From Longimicrobiales bacterium (GTDB lineage: Bacteria; Gemmatimonadota; Gemmatimonadetes; Longimicrobiales; Gaopeijiaceae): a stretch of 64,000 nt of DNA. Positions 20,351 through 29,394 of the stretch are shown here, one piece after another. The position numbers and the translations under genes are program-made. The notes below the pieces were generated by a model. It was not told where the DNA came from. It worked only from the letters and a program-made list of their open reading frames with translations, and searched no databases. Numbering within the stretch: the first letter of the stretch is position 1; the number at the start of each line of letters is the position of its first letter. The stretch is taken from NCBI GenBank assembly GCA_951813395.1, contig OX638356.1, positions 661,340 through 725,339 of the forward strand, in the 5' to 3' direction.

Positions 20351-20806
20351 TTGACGGAATCGCCCCCGCGAAACCGAATGCTCATCGCCGTCCTCACCCT
20401 GGGCGGCGCGTTCCTGGCCTTCTACCTGGTGGCCTACGCCATGGGATGGACGCCGCCGATACCTTGCGGCACAGGCGACTGTGCCACCGTGCAGTCCTCG
20501 AGGTATGCCTGGATCGGTCCCGTGCCAGTCGCCGGGATCGGTCTGGGCGGCTACATCGCGCTCTTCGCGCTGTCGATCGCGGGATTGCAGGGGCCGTTCG
20601 CCTCCTCGCGCGTCACGGCCTTTCTGCTCTTCGGCGGTGCCCTGTCCGGAGTCCTGTTCAGCGCCTACCTCACGTATATCGAGGCGGCGGTCCTGCAGGC
20701 GTGGTGCCGCTACTGCGTCGCCTCCGCGATCCTCATCTCGATCGTGTTCCTGGCGACGCTGCCGGAGCTGAAGCGCATGCGTGGATCCCGCGGGAGTTCA
20801 CCATGA
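20351..20806 (+). CDS. Vitamin K epoxide reductase (VKOR) family membrane protein
   Basis: This 151-aa integral membrane protein has four predicted helices. Loop cysteines are C39 and C44 (PCGTGDC) and the quinone-side CxxC is C119/C122 (AWCRYC), the standard VKOR arrangement. VKOR passes electrons from DsbA-like partners to quinone and so replaces DsbB. I chose the TTG at 20351, one base after the upstream stop, because GGGGAA sits seven bases before it. The alternative ATG at 20378 has no Shine-Dalgarno. It overlaps the following small gene by ATGA. Confidence 0.88.
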   Translation: MTESPPRNRMLIAVLTLGGAFLAFYLVAYAMGWTPPIPCGTGDCATVQSSRYAWIGPVPVAGIGLGGYIALFALSIAGLQGPFASSRVTAFLLFGGALSGVLFSAYLTYIEAAVLQAWCRYCVASAILISIVFLATLPELKRMRGSRGSSP

Positions 20807-21012
20807 GTGGCGAACGGATTCGCGTGCGCGTGCTGTACGCCGAAGGTGGCGGATACCACTCCGAGGTCATCTCCGTCCCCGGCGACGGGCTGCGGGACCA
20901 TGAGCGCCTGATCGATTTCCTGCGCGAGGACGAGGCTGTGGCCGCCAAGTGCTACATTGACGCCGCGAGGCTCTGTTCGGCGCAGTTGCTGGAGGCGGAC
21001 GAAGAGGCCTGA
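20803..21012 (+). CDS. Small protein coupled to VKOR, function unknown
   Basis: This 69-aa soluble, acidic protein has its ATG at 20803 overlapping the VKOR stop (ATGA), so it is translationally coupled. Its first half (RIRVRVLYAEGGGYHSEVISVP) looks like a small beta-sheet unit and its second half is helical. It has two cysteines in a C-x7-C arrangement near the C-terminus (KCYIDAARLC). There is no signal peptide. I do not recognise a family. The tight coupling suggests a job linked to the disulfide pathway, but that is inference only. Confidence 0.65.
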   Translation: MSGERIRVRVLYAEGGGYHSEVISVPGDGLRDHERLIDFLREDEAVAAKCYIDAARLCSAQLLEADEEA

Positions 21013-21030
21013 CCGTGGCGGGCGCCCGGC

Positions 21031-21618
21031 CTACAGCGAGTGCAGGACGCTCAGCGCCCGCGCCAGCGACCACTCTCCCACGGTCTGCGGCGGCCAGGCA
21101 TTCGCGCTGTGCGAATGCACCAGGGACGCAGCTTCGGCGCGGGCCCGCTCCGCCGTTTTCCCGTCGACCTGCCCTGCTTCTTCCGCCTCGTTCAACTCGT
21201 CTTCGTCCAGTGTCCGGACCGGGCCCCAGCGGGGGACCCAGACGTCAAGGCACAGATCCGTTGTCGACCAGGTGCGGGCGTCGACGAAATCGACCGGCGT
21301 GAGGACATTGGCGTACATCCCCGTGTGGCTGCCGTTGTTGCGGAAGAAAAGGCCGATATCGTGCCACTTGCCCGGGAACGTGAACCAGATGACCGGCGAA
21401 CGCGGCTCCAGAATGGTGAGTTCATCGACGACGATCGGTTGCTCGAGGGGCGCACGGGGCTGAAACGTGACGACGACATCGGCACTGCTGTCCAGCACGA
21501 AGAGACGATAGGTATCCTCCGGTTTCCCGATGCGCCGGTAGTATATGTCGACGAAATCGCCATCCCGCGGCAGGATCAGCCGCCGGTTGGACCCGGAGCC
21601 TTCGGCGGGCGCGGTCAC
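21031..21618 (-). CDS. DUF402 family protein (possible nucleotide phosphatase)
   Basis: This 195-aa protein carries the DUF402 (COG3557) pattern: GMYANVLTPVDF, a conserved TTDLCLDVWV, then LDEDELNEAEEAG. The D-x-D and D-E-D-E clusters are the likely metal ligands. Characterised relatives hydrolyse nucleoside tri/diphosphates or are RNA-associated. The GTG at 21618 overlaps the stop of the upstream XdhC-like gene (GTGA). A longer open frame upstream is only antisense or overlapping sequence. It is the last gene of the minus-strand molybdenum-accessory run. Confidence 0.8.
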   Translation of the reverse strand: MTAPAEGSGSNRRLILPRDGDFVDIYYRRIGKPEDTYRLFVLDSSADVVVTFQPRAPLEQPIVVDELTILEPRSPVIWFTFPGKWHDIGLFFRNNGSHTGMYANVLTPVDFVDARTWSTTDLCLDVWVPRWGPVRTLDEDELNEAEEAGQVDGKTAERARAEAASLVHSHSANAWPPQTVGEWSLARALSVLHSL

Positions 21619-21944
21619 GGGCCGTCGAATCGTTCGGGGTTGGCCCGCTCGACGAAGACGTCCATGATTCCGCCGCACACCGCCGGACTCCACGTGGTGA
21701 AGTCATCGGTCAGGTCGACGCGAACGGTTCTCGGCGGCGCGCCGGCAAGCAGTGCCTCCGCGGCAGCGATCACTTCGCCTTCGCCACACCCTCCTCCGAC
21801 GGTGCCGGCGATCACGCCGTCCCGCCCGACAAGCATCCGTGCGCCGGTCTTGCGCGGCGTCGATCCCCTGGCGGACACGATCGTGGCCAGGACGGCCGGC
21901 TCGCGCAAAGTCGCCAGTTGGCCCAGCAGCTCCTTTTCGTCCAA
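21615..21944 (-). CDS. XdhC/CoxI-family protein, N-terminal domain only
   Basis: This 109-aa protein consists only of the XdhC_CoxI domain: VLATIVSARGSTPRKTGARM, GTVGGGCGE, and the end CGGIMDVFVE. XdhC-type proteins bind the molybdenum cofactor and insert it, often sulfurated, into xanthine dehydrogenase or CO-dehydrogenase-like hydroxylases. The start is TTG at 21944 with a very strong GGAGGAG just upstream; no ATG or GTG is better placed. It works next to a full-length paralogue encoded upstream on the same strand. No molybdoenzyme subunit is nearby. Confidence 0.85.
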   Translation of the reverse strand: MDEKELLGQLATLREPAVLATIVSARGSTPRKTGARMLVGRDGVIAGTVGGGCGEGEVIAAAEALLAGAPPRTVRVDLTDDFTTWSPAVCGGIMDVFVERANPERFDGP

Positions 21945-21987
21945 CTCGCTCCTCCGTGTTCGCGTTGTGGATTGCCGCCGTGGCCGC

Positions 21988-22839
21988 TCAGTCCTCGGCA
22001 GCGTTTCGTCCCCCCGGGTCCCCGAAGAAGCGCTCGACAACCCGTTCCTTCTCCACGAGGGGCGCTCCCGTGCCTCCCCCGTGAAACAGAATGATCTCCG
22101 CCACCACCGAGACCGCGATCTCGGCCGGTGTCTGCCCACCCAGATCGAGGCCGACCGGGGCTCGCACCCGGCGCATTTCGTCGGTCGTGAAGCCTTCCCG
22201 AGCGAGCTGCTCGTGGGTTGCACGCACCCGGCGGCGACTCCCGATCATACCGATGTAGCCCGGGGGTGCCGACATGCGCAACAGCCGCACCAGGCACTCG
22301 TAGTCGAAGCTGTGCCCCCGCGTGACGAGCACGACATGGTCGGAGGGGCCGAGGTCCATGGCGGCGAAGGGGTCGCGGAAGTCGATCACGCGTACCGCGG
22401 CGGCCTCCGGAAAACGGTCCGCCGCGGCAAAGTCCGGGCGGTCGTCCAGCACTTCGACGCGCATTCCCAGCATCGCGGCCATCCGGGACAACGGAATGGC
22501 GATGTGTCCCGCACCCACGATCACCATGCGCGCGGGCGGGCCGTGGAGTTCGATATAGACCGTGGCCGTGACGGTCCGGCCGCCGTCCGGGTACCGAAAG
22601 TCGCGGCTCAGCGCACCGCGGGATTCTCTTGGGGGGAAGAGCGCCGGCACCGCCGCGGCGACCGCTTCGTCGAGCGCCGGGCTGCCGAGCGAGCCCCCGT
22701 GGCGCCTGCCGGAGAGCCACCACCGCCGCCCGATCAGCGCAGGGTCGCGCGCGCCGGTCACGACCGCCGTGTATATCCGCTCGCCCCTTCCGAGCGCTTC
22801 CAGGACTCGGGCGGCTACCCGCGCGGCCGACGGATTCAT
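21988..22839 (-). CDS. XdhC-family protein, full length with Rossmann domain
   Basis: This 283-aa protein has an XdhC N-terminal domain (about 10-70) and an XdhC_C Rossmann domain beginning MVIVGAGHIA at about 105-114. Further motifs are VLDDRPDFA, VLVTRGHSFD and IGMIGSRRR. It is expected to deliver molybdenum cofactor to a xanthine-dehydrogenase-type enzyme. The ATG at 22839 overlaps the stop of the upstream nucleotidyltransferase (ATGA). The C-terminus is typical of the family (VVAEIILFHGGGTGAPL) plus a short tail. Confidence 0.88.
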   Translation of the reverse strand: MNPSAARVAARVLEALGRGERIYTAVVTGARDPALIGRRWWLSGRRHGGSLGSPALDEAVAAAVPALFPPRESRGALSRDFRYPDGGRTVTATVYIELHGPPARMVIVGAGHIAIPLSRMAAMLGMRVEVLDDRPDFAAADRFPEAAAVRVIDFRDPFAAMDLGPSDHVVLVTRGHSFDYECLVRLLRMSAPPGYIGMIGSRRRVRATHEQLAREGFTTDEMRRVRAPVGLDLGGQTPAEIAVSVVAEIILFHGGGTGAPLVEKERVVERFFGDPGGRNAAED

Positions 22840-23552
22840 GCGGACGCGCGGGGTGGCCCGGTGCGGGTCCGCGGCCCGGACGGGCACGCTGGCGGCCTGG
22901 AGTGCGGCGAAGGCTCCCGCTGGAACCGCCGCCGGTATCGCTCGGGCGTGTCGATGTCCTCCACGGCGCCCGGATCCTCCACCGCGACCTCCACCACCCT
23001 GCCGGGATCGCGTCGCACCACCGTCCGCGCCCCCTCCGGAAGGCCCGGCTCGTGGAACTCGTGCGCGATTCTCATGTCGGCCAGCACGGGGTGCCCACGG
23101 CGATCCCCGCAGCGGGGCAGCACGATGTCGGCGCGGGCGGCGCCCCACGCGGCGATCAGCGCCTCGACGGTTGCGCGCGCGACGGCGGGGTTGTCGACCG
23201 GGGTGAAGACCACCGCGGCGGGGAGATTCTCGCGCCTGGCCAGACTGGCCAGCCCCGCCCGCAGCGAACCGATCTGGCCGCCCGCGCCGTCCGGGTTCAC
23301 GACGAGGCGCGCGCCTGCCCTCGCCGCTTCGTGGGCCACGCTGCCCCTGCTCGCCGCCACGACGACGATTACGGGGTCGCACCCGGCGCTCTCCAGCGTC
23401 TGCACCAGCCGCCCGACGAAGGTCGTCCCGCCCGCGTCCAGGAGCGCCTTCGCGGTGCCCATCCGCGACGAACCGCCGGCGGCGAGCACGAGGCCCGCGA
23501 CGCGCGGCCCCGGTCGCCGGCGCGGTCTGGCGGGAACGCGGTTCGCGCTCAT
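22836..23552 (-). CDS. MocA-like molybdenum cofactor nucleotidyltransferase
   Basis: This 238-aa MobA/MocA-type NTP transferase has the signature LAAGGSSRMGTAKAL at about residues 23-37, an NPDGAGGQIGSLRAGL loop and the metal aspartate in FTPVDNPAV. MocA adds CMP to molybdopterin for hydroxylases of the xanthine/CO dehydrogenase group, which fits its coupling to two xdhC-like genes. CTP versus GTP specificity cannot be decided by eye. Stop-start overlaps of ATGA type join it to fadJ upstream and xdhC downstream. Confidence 0.85.
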   Translation of the reverse strand: MSANRVPARPRRRPGPRVAGLVLAAGGSSRMGTAKALLDAGGTTFVGRLVQTLESAGCDPVIVVVAASRGSVAHEAARAGARLVVNPDGAGGQIGSLRAGLASLARRENLPAAVVFTPVDNPAVARATVEALIAAWGAARADIVLPRCGDRRGHPVLADMRIAHEFHEPGLPEGARTVVRRDPGRVVEVAVEDPGAVEDIDTPERYRRRFQREPSPHSRPPACPSGPRTRTGPPRASA

Positions 23553-25726
23553 CCTCGTTCCGGCGCCACGTCGTCGGCGCGCGGAAACGCGCCGTGGAAG
23601 GTCTCGCCTGCCTCGGCCAGCTGCCCGAGCAGCGTACTGGGCTCAAAGCGGCTTCCATGCGCGTCCTGGAGGGCCGCAAGGGCCGCGAGAACCTCGTCCA
23701 GCCCACGGTCGTCCGCATACCTCAGAAGGCCGCCACGGAATGGCGGGAAACCGGCGCCCATGATCATGCCCAGATCCACGTCCGCGGCGCTCGACACAAT
23801 GTCGTCCTCAAGCACCCTGGCGGCCTCGTTGACCATGGCGAGGATCGTCCGGTCCCGCGCCCGTGTAGGGTCCCGATCAGTGCGCGGCGAGGACACGCCC
23901 ATGTCCGCATACACGGTGGGATCGATGCCTTTCGGCTTCGCGCCTTCATACAGGTAGAACCCTCTGCCGCCCTTCTGGCCGGGCCGGTTCGACTTCGCCA
24001 GAGCGGCGAGGGATCGGGCGGGCGCCAGCCGGTCGCCGAACGCGGCGGCCAGCGCCTGTCCCGCGTGGTATGCGACTTCCATGCCGATCGTGTCGATCAG
24101 GCGGCAGGGACCCATCGGCATGCCGAACCGGGTCCAGACGCGGTCCAGCGCGGCCGCGTCCCAGCCCTGGTCAAGCAGGTGCCCGGCCTCGTTCAACCCG
24201 GGTCCGATGATACGGTTGACCAGGAAGCCGGGTCCGTCCCGCGTGATGACCGGGACCTTGCCCAGTCGCACTGCGAGCGCGGCGATGGTCTCGATCGTGT
24301 CGGCGTCGGTCTTCTCCCCCGCGACCACCTCAACGAGCGGCATGCGGTGAACAGGGTGAAAGAAATGCATCCCCGCGAATCTGCCGGGCCGCTCCAGGAC
24401 GCCTGCCATCTCGTCGATCGACAGCGACGACGTGTTGGTCACGATCACCGCCTCGGGACCCACGACCGCTTCGACTTCGCCGAGCACGGCCTGCTTGACG
24501 TCCATGCGCTCGACGACCGCCTCGACCACCAGGCCGGCCCGCGCCACGCCCGGGTAGTCGAGTCCCCCCGAGATCATCGCCATCTTCCTCATGGCGTCCC
24601 GGCGGCCGAGCTTGCGGCGTTTCACGGCACCGTCAAAGACCGAACGCGCGTAGGCGAGTCCTCCCGCCACGGCCTCGTGGCGCACGTCCTTCATCCGCAC
24701 GGGAAGATCATTGTACGCCGCCACCTGTGCGATCCCGGCTCCGAGCTGGCCGGCCCCGACCACTGCGATGCGCTCCACCACGGCGTCGCGGCCGCCATCC
24801 GACCACGGTCCCTTTCGGGCCGCCTCCCGCCAGCCGAAGAGACCAAGCAGATGGCGGCACACGGGCGACGCGATCAGGTCGCCGATTGCTTCGGCCTCCG
24901 CGTGGAATCCGGCCGTCGGACCGTTGCGCAGCCCCCGGCGCACCACGCTCAGGATCCTGAGTGGGGCGGGGTACCTGCCGCCGGTGAGTTTCAGGATCCG
25001 CCGGGTGGCCATCCGCAGCACCAGCGACCTTCCGGGCGCGGTGCCGTCCAGCAGTCGGGCCACGAGCCTGCGCCGTCCCCGGCGACCCCCGCCCTCCCGA
25101 TCCGCCACGGCGCGGGCGAAGTCCAGGCAACGCTCGTGAAACTGATGTCGCGGGAAGATCCGGTCCACCAGCCCGACTCGCTTCGCCCTGGAGACCCGCG
25201 CGGGCTTCCCGGTGAGCAGGAGGTCCAGGGCGGCCTGCAGTCCCACGAGCCGCGGCAGACGCGTCGTCCCACCCCACCCGGGCAGGATGCCCAGCTGCAC
25301 CTCCGGCAAGCCGATGCGGGTGCCGTCGTCGTCGTCGCTGACGCGGTACTGGCACGCCAGCGCGATTTCGGTGCCGCCGCCGAGGCAGATCCCCTGGATG
25401 GCGGCGATCGTCGGCACCGGCATGTCGGCAATGCGTCCGAACAAAGCCTGGATCCGGCGCGATATTTCGACGCTGCGCTCGCGGTCCCTGGCAGCGGCAA
25501 TGGCCGTGATCGCTTCCACGTCCGCCCCGGCGATAAACGAACCGGGTTTTGCGGACGCTACCACCAGCGCCCGAAGTCGGCCCTCTCCGGCGGCGTCGCA
25601 CGCCTGCGCGATCGTCCGCTCAAGGTTGAGCAGCACCTCCTCCGTGAGGACGTTGTGCGCCCGCGACGGGTCACGGAAGGTGATCTGCCCGATGCCCTCC
25701 GCGTTGAGTTCGAAGCGCGGATTCAT
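23549..25726 (-). CDS. fadJ: Bifunctional enoyl-CoA hydratase / 3-hydroxyacyl-CoA dehydrogenase
   Basis: This 725-aa beta-oxidation enzyme has an N-terminal crotonase domain (about 1-200; AGADVEAITA and GGGTEIALACQ form the oxyanion region). An NAD-binding domain starts at VVGAGQLGAGIAQ near residue 318. The dehydrogenase catalytic histidine is in MHFFHPVHRMPLVEVV. Two C-terminal helical domains follow. Length and domain order match FadB/FadJ; without a thiolase gene beside it the choice of symbol is tentative. It hydrates enoyl-CoA and oxidises 3-hydroxyacyl-CoA in the cytoplasm. Confidence 0.92.
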   Translation of the reverse strand: MNPRFELNAEGIGQITFRDPSRAHNVLTEEVLLNLERTIAQACDAAGEGRLRALVVASAKPGSFIAGADVEAITAIAAARDRERSVEISRRIQALFGRIADMPVPTIAAIQGICLGGGTEIALACQYRVSDDDDGTRIGLPEVQLGILPGWGGTTRLPRLVGLQAALDLLLTGKPARVSRAKRVGLVDRIFPRHQFHERCLDFARAVADREGGGRRGRRRLVARLLDGTAPGRSLVLRMATRRILKLTGGRYPAPLRILSVVRRGLRNGPTAGFHAEAEAIGDLIASPVCRHLLGLFGWREAARKGPWSDGGRDAVVERIAVVGAGQLGAGIAQVAAYNDLPVRMKDVRHEAVAGGLAYARSVFDGAVKRRKLGRRDAMRKMAMISGGLDYPGVARAGLVVEAVVERMDVKQAVLGEVEAVVGPEAVIVTNTSSLSIDEMAGVLERPGRFAGMHFFHPVHRMPLVEVVAGEKTDADTIETIAALAVRLGKVPVITRDGPGFLVNRIIGPGLNEAGHLLDQGWDAAALDRVWTRFGMPMGPCRLIDTIGMEVAYHAGQALAAAFGDRLAPARSLAALAKSNRPGQKGGRGFYLYEGAKPKGIDPTVYADMGVSSPRTDRDPTRARDRTILAMVNEAARVLEDDIVSSAADVDLGMIMGAGFPPFRGGLLRYADDRGLDEVLAALAALQDAHGSRFEPSTLLGQLAEAGETFHGAFPRADDVAPERG

Positions 25727-25786
25727 CGGTCGGGTACGCCGGACGGGCGGTGCTCTCGCGGATGCACGCCCCCGGTGTCGCTGCCG

Positions 25787-26569
25787 CTAGAAAATGGATC
25801 TCACGACCGCGTTGTCGCGGTTGAGCCGCAGCACCAGGGGTTCCTCGCGCGTGATCACTATCGGGATGTTCCAATAGAGCTCGTTATACGGCAGCTCGTG
25901 ACGCGCGTAGACCCAGTACTGCCCTGGAGCGGCCTCGAACTCGGCTATGCCCTCCACACCTGTCGTGTCCGCATGTTCCTCCAGGCCGGCGAGTTCGGTC
26001 TTGGCCGCGATGACCATGCCCACATCCTCGAACGCCTGGTCGGCCCAATCCGCCTGGACGATATTGATGCTGTCCATGCGCCCGATGGCGGCCTGCTGCA
26101 GCGACGTGAAGTTGTCGAAGAGCCTTCCGAGCTGCTGCTCAGCACGGTTGTAGTCGCCCTCCAGGTCCTGGTACTCGTTGTAGAGCGTCAGGTAGGCGCG
26201 CTGCGCCCGGTTGAGGCCCTCCATGGCGTCGGTCAGCTTCTGGAGCGTGTCGCGCAGAATGTTCCACTGCGTCTCCATGTCGCGCCACTCCTGCTGGGCC
26301 TGGGCGATCTCCTCCTGCGCCGCAAGCAGATCGGGGGGGACTTGTGGTTCGGGCATTCCGGCGGCGGCCGCCACCGTGGTCAGGGAGTCGAAAATCTGAT
26401 CCCGGTCATACGGCAACAGCCGGACTTCGACCCCCTCGATGGTGTTTGTGTCTTCGCCGGTTTCGTCTCCGAGCGCGACGACGATCGTGGCTTCGCCGGG
26501 CCCGCAGGCCGCGAGAATCGTGGTGACCAGGATTGCAACCAACCCTGTGCCCATGCTGCTTCGCTTCAT
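25787..26569 (-). CDS. Coiled-coil lipoprotein of unknown function
   Basis: This 260-aa protein has a lipoprotein signal ending ILAACGP (lipid-modified cysteine near residue 22). The middle (about 80-170) is a long helical coiled coil rich in Q, E and L. A beta-rich C-terminus follows (GIAEFEAAPGQYWVYARHELP) that resembles a small beta-sandwich. It is probably held at the periplasmic face. The ATG at 26569 has GGGAG upstream. I do not recognise a family. It sits between an M23 peptidase gene and fadJ, so a cell-wall link is possible. Confidence 0.75.
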   Translation of the reverse strand: MKRSSMGTGLVAILVTTILAACGPGEATIVVALGDETGEDTNTIEGVEVRLLPYDRDQIFDSLTTVAAAAGMPEPQVPPDLLAAQEEIAQAQQEWRDMETQWNILRDTLQKLTDAMEGLNRAQRAYLTLYNEYQDLEGDYNRAEQQLGRLFDNFTSLQQAAIGRMDSINIVQADWADQAFEDVGMVIAAKTELAGLEEHADTTGVEGIAEFEAAPGQYWVYARHELPYNELYWNIPIVITREEPLVLRLNRDNAVVRSIF

Positions 26570-26690
26570 GACTTCGCTCCCTGAAGTTGGCCGTACGGTT
26601 GCTGTCGCCCCAAAAGACCGCGCGCCGCCCAAGGTAAGGACGAAAAAGGACTGCATCAAGACGGGGGAATGCGGCCGGGAGGGACCGATC

Positions 26691-27620
26691 CTACCGCGTG
26701 CCGCGCGTGAGGACGTAGTTCAGCGGATTGACCGGTGTTCCGTTCCTACGGACTTCGTAGTGGACGTGCGGCGCCGTGCAGGTCCCGGTGCACCCCACTT
26801 CGGCGATGACTTCGTCCCGGCGAACCCTCTTGCCCACGTAGGGAAACAGCCTGGAGGCGTGGGCGTAGCGCGTGACGTACCCGTAACCGTGATCGATCTC
26901 GATCAGGTTCCCGTATCCGTACATCTTCCCCGCATAGGTGACGACACCGGCGCCGGTGGCCACGATCGGGGTTCCGTAGAGGGCGTGCACGTCGATGCCC
27001 TGATGAGGCAGGTCGACCATGTGGATGGGGTGCGGCCGACTCCGGCTGAATGTGGACGAGACCAGGCCGCCCACGGGGGAGATCGACGGAATCGCCGCGA
27101 GGCGCTCCGCGTCCGACTCCAGCGCGGCGGTCGTCTCGTCGAGGCTTTCGCCGAGCAGGTCCGCCTTCCGTTCGAGCACGGCGAGGTCGTAGCGGAACGC
27201 ATACGCGGCCTCCGAGGCCTCCGGATCGAGTCTCCAGAGTTCGTCCTCGCCGGGCGATTCCAGTCCAGGGCCACCGACGCCGACCTCGAACACCTCTTCG
27301 TCGAAGCCGATCCGGCCAGTCAGCAACCGCGCGTGGCGGTCCTTCTCCGCAAGGTCGGCAATGGTCAGGTCGAGATCGCCGAGTCTGCCGTGGTAGTCGG
27401 CGAGCTGGTCTTCCAGAATCCGGTTCTCACGGGCGAGCATGGCGGCGCGCGCGCGCGCACCCGCATCGTACGCCAGGAAGGCCGCAGCGCCGAGGAAAAG
27501 AACCCCGCACACACCCAAAGCCAATCCTGCCCGCCGCACGGTCGAGCGCGGCAGCGAGTACTGCCGCACTGAATCGTTGTCGCCCTTCATCAGGAGGACG
27601 GTCCATCGCTCGCTAAACAT
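26691..27620 (-). CDS. M23-family metallopeptidase (LytM-like), membrane anchored
   Basis: This 309-aa protein has one N-terminal transmembrane helix (about 30-50), a coiled coil (about 55-100), a linker and a C-terminal M23 domain. The zinc ligands appear in LPHQGIDVHA near residue 205 and CTAPHVHYEV near 285, with GYGNLIEIDHGYGYVTRYAHAS between. These residues imply an active endopeptidase cutting peptidoglycan cross-links, or a divisome-type activator. An ATG at 27620 opens the frame without a clear Shine-Dalgarno; a second ATG lies at 27590. It ends about 120 bases before the lipoprotein gene start. Confidence 0.9.
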   Translation of the reverse strand: MFSERWTVLLMKGDNDSVRQYSLPRSTVRRAGLALGVCGVLFLGAAAFLAYDAGARARAAMLARENRILEDQLADYHGRLGDLDLTIADLAEKDRHARLLTGRIGFDEEVFEVGVGGPGLESPGEDELWRLDPEASEAAYAFRYDLAVLERKADLLGESLDETTAALESDAERLAAIPSISPVGGLVSSTFSRSRPHPIHMVDLPHQGIDVHALYGTPIVATGAGVVTYAGKMYGYGNLIEIDHGYGYVTRYAHASRLFPYVGKRVRRDEVIAEVGCTGTCTAPHVHYEVRRNGTPVNPLNYVLTRGTR

Positions 27621-27632
27621 GTGGCTGATAGG

Positions 27633-29222
27633 TTACCCGTCTGGCTCCACCGGGTCAAGTAACCGGGGGTTCTCCTGATCGGAAATGCCCGTATCCACTC
27701 GCGGGAAAAGGGGTTGGCCGACCGCAACCGCATGCCCGGCAAGATCGGCGGCTTCCAGGTCCGCCAGGAGCGGCACACCCGCCAGGCCCAGTCGCAAAGC
27801 CAGTTCGCGCGTCTGCACGGGCATCACGGGTTCGAACATCGCGGCGAGCACGGCAAGCGTCCGGACGAGTGTCGCCAGGGTTTCGTCGAGTTCCCCCGCA
27901 CGGGCGGGTTCCCGCGCAAGCGCCCACGGTTCCCGCGCTTCCACGAATCCGTTCGCGGCCCTGGCCAGGTCCATCGCGGCCGCGAAGCCCTCATGGAAAC
28001 GGTAGCCGTCGAGGCCACGCCGGTACGCGGCCAGGGCCCGGCCGGTCTCGGAGGCCAGGCCCCCCGCCGGCGCGTCGGGGACCGTGCCGCCCCGGTACCG
28101 CTTCACCATCGAGAGGGTGCGGTGCGCCAGGTTGCCGAAAATGTTGCGCAACTCGTCGTAGCGGGTGAGGAAGCGGTCCGGGGTGTAGGACGCGTCCTGA
28201 CCGGTGGGCATCTCGCGCATCAGGTACCACCGGACGGCGTCCGCACCGTACTGCTCCCTGAGATCGAGCGGGTCCACCACGTTGCCGAGCGACTTGGACA
28301 TCTTGGTGTCGCCGACGACCCACCAGCCGTGCGCGAGTATCTTGCGGGGCAGCGGCAGGTCGGCTCCCATCAGCAGCGTAGGCCAGTAGACCGCGTGCGT
28401 GGTGAGGATGTCCTTGCCCATGAGATGCACGTCGCAGGGCCACCACGATGGGCGCCGGCCATCGCCAAACCCGCGCTCCTCCGTGGGCGCACCGGGCTCG
28501 ATGGCTCCCGAGGCCGTGACGTAGTTGGTCAGCGCGTCCACCCACACGTAGGTCACCTGGTCGGAATCCCAGGGCAGGGGGATGCCCCAGTGGATACGTG
28601 AGCGCGGCCGGGAGATCGACAGGTCGGCGAGCCCCTGGCCGAGGAAACCGAGGACCTCGTTGCGGCGCGTGGCGGGCACGATCCACTCCGGGTTGTCCTC
28701 GATGTGCCGGATCAGCCCTTCGCGGAATTCGCTCATCCTGAAGAAGTAGTTCTTCTCGCGTATCCGCTGGACCGGTCCGCCCGCGATGGGGTCCACCCGA
28801 TCAGGCCCGATCTCCTTCTCCGTGAAGTACCGTTCCTGGCCGACGGAGTACCACCCCGTGTACTCGGCCTCGTAGACCAGACCGTTGTCGTACAGGCGCT
28901 CCAGCAGAGCGCGCACGACGGCGATGTGCTCCGGCTCGGTGGTGCGGATGAAGCGGTCGTGGGAGATCCCCATCTCTTCCCACGCGGCCTCGAAGCGCTT
29001 CGCCATGACATCGCAAAGCTCGAGCGGAGTGACCCCCTGTGCGGCGGCCGCCTCCTGGATCTTCTGTCCGTGTTCGTCGGTCCCGGTAAGAAACAGCACA
29101 TCGTCGCCGGCGCGGCGCCTGTAGCGTGCCAGCACATCGGCCAGGATCGTCGTGTACGCGTGGCCCAGGTGCGGCTCGCCCGAAGCGTAGTAGATCGGCG
29201 TGGAGAGGTAGAAGGATCCCAT
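27633..29222 (-). CDS. metG: Methionyl-tRNA synthetase
   Basis: This 529-aa class I synthetase has HLGH at residues 18-21 and a KMSKS loop in DTKMSKSLGN near residue 305. The FLTGTDEHGQKI stretch is typical of MetRS. The connecting peptide lacks the four-cysteine zinc cluster of the E. coli type, so it is a short, zinc-free form. It also lacks the C-terminal tRNA-binding (EMAP-like) domain. It is essential for initiation and elongation. It sits 12 bases upstream of the M23 gene on the same strand. Confidence 0.96.
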   Translation of the reverse strand: MGSFYLSTPIYYASGEPHLGHAYTTILADVLARYRRRAGDDVLFLTGTDEHGQKIQEAAAAQGVTPLELCDVMAKRFEAAWEEMGISHDRFIRTTEPEHIAVVRALLERLYDNGLVYEAEYTGWYSVGQERYFTEKEIGPDRVDPIAGGPVQRIREKNYFFRMSEFREGLIRHIEDNPEWIVPATRRNEVLGFLGQGLADLSISRPRSRIHWGIPLPWDSDQVTYVWVDALTNYVTASGAIEPGAPTEERGFGDGRRPSWWPCDVHLMGKDILTTHAVYWPTLLMGADLPLPRKILAHGWWVVGDTKMSKSLGNVVDPLDLREQYGADAVRWYLMREMPTGQDASYTPDRFLTRYDELRNIFGNLAHRTLSMVKRYRGGTVPDAPAGGLASETGRALAAYRRGLDGYRFHEGFAAAMDLARAANGFVEAREPWALAREPARAGELDETLATLVRTLAVLAAMFEPVMPVQTRELALRLGLAGVPLLADLEAADLAGHAVAVGQPLFPRVDTGISDQENPRLLDPVEPDG

Positions 29223-29394
29223 GTCGCTCGGTGGTCACAGGCATCCGGCGCCTCAGGGCGGCCGGCTATCGGAAGGAATGCGGCCCGGACAGGATAACCA
29301 CGATGGGGACGATCCAGAAGGGTTGCACCGTGGCTGGCTCAGTTCGCGTGCCCCTGTCACAGCGGCGGCGCCGGTTCACCTGCGGGGTTGGGGA

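Noticed and set aside
21040-26584. 900-1000-codon plus-strand frames opposite the xdhC, mocA, fadJ and lipoprotein genes
   Set aside because: They run across several convincing minus-strand genes and their boundaries without any family signature.
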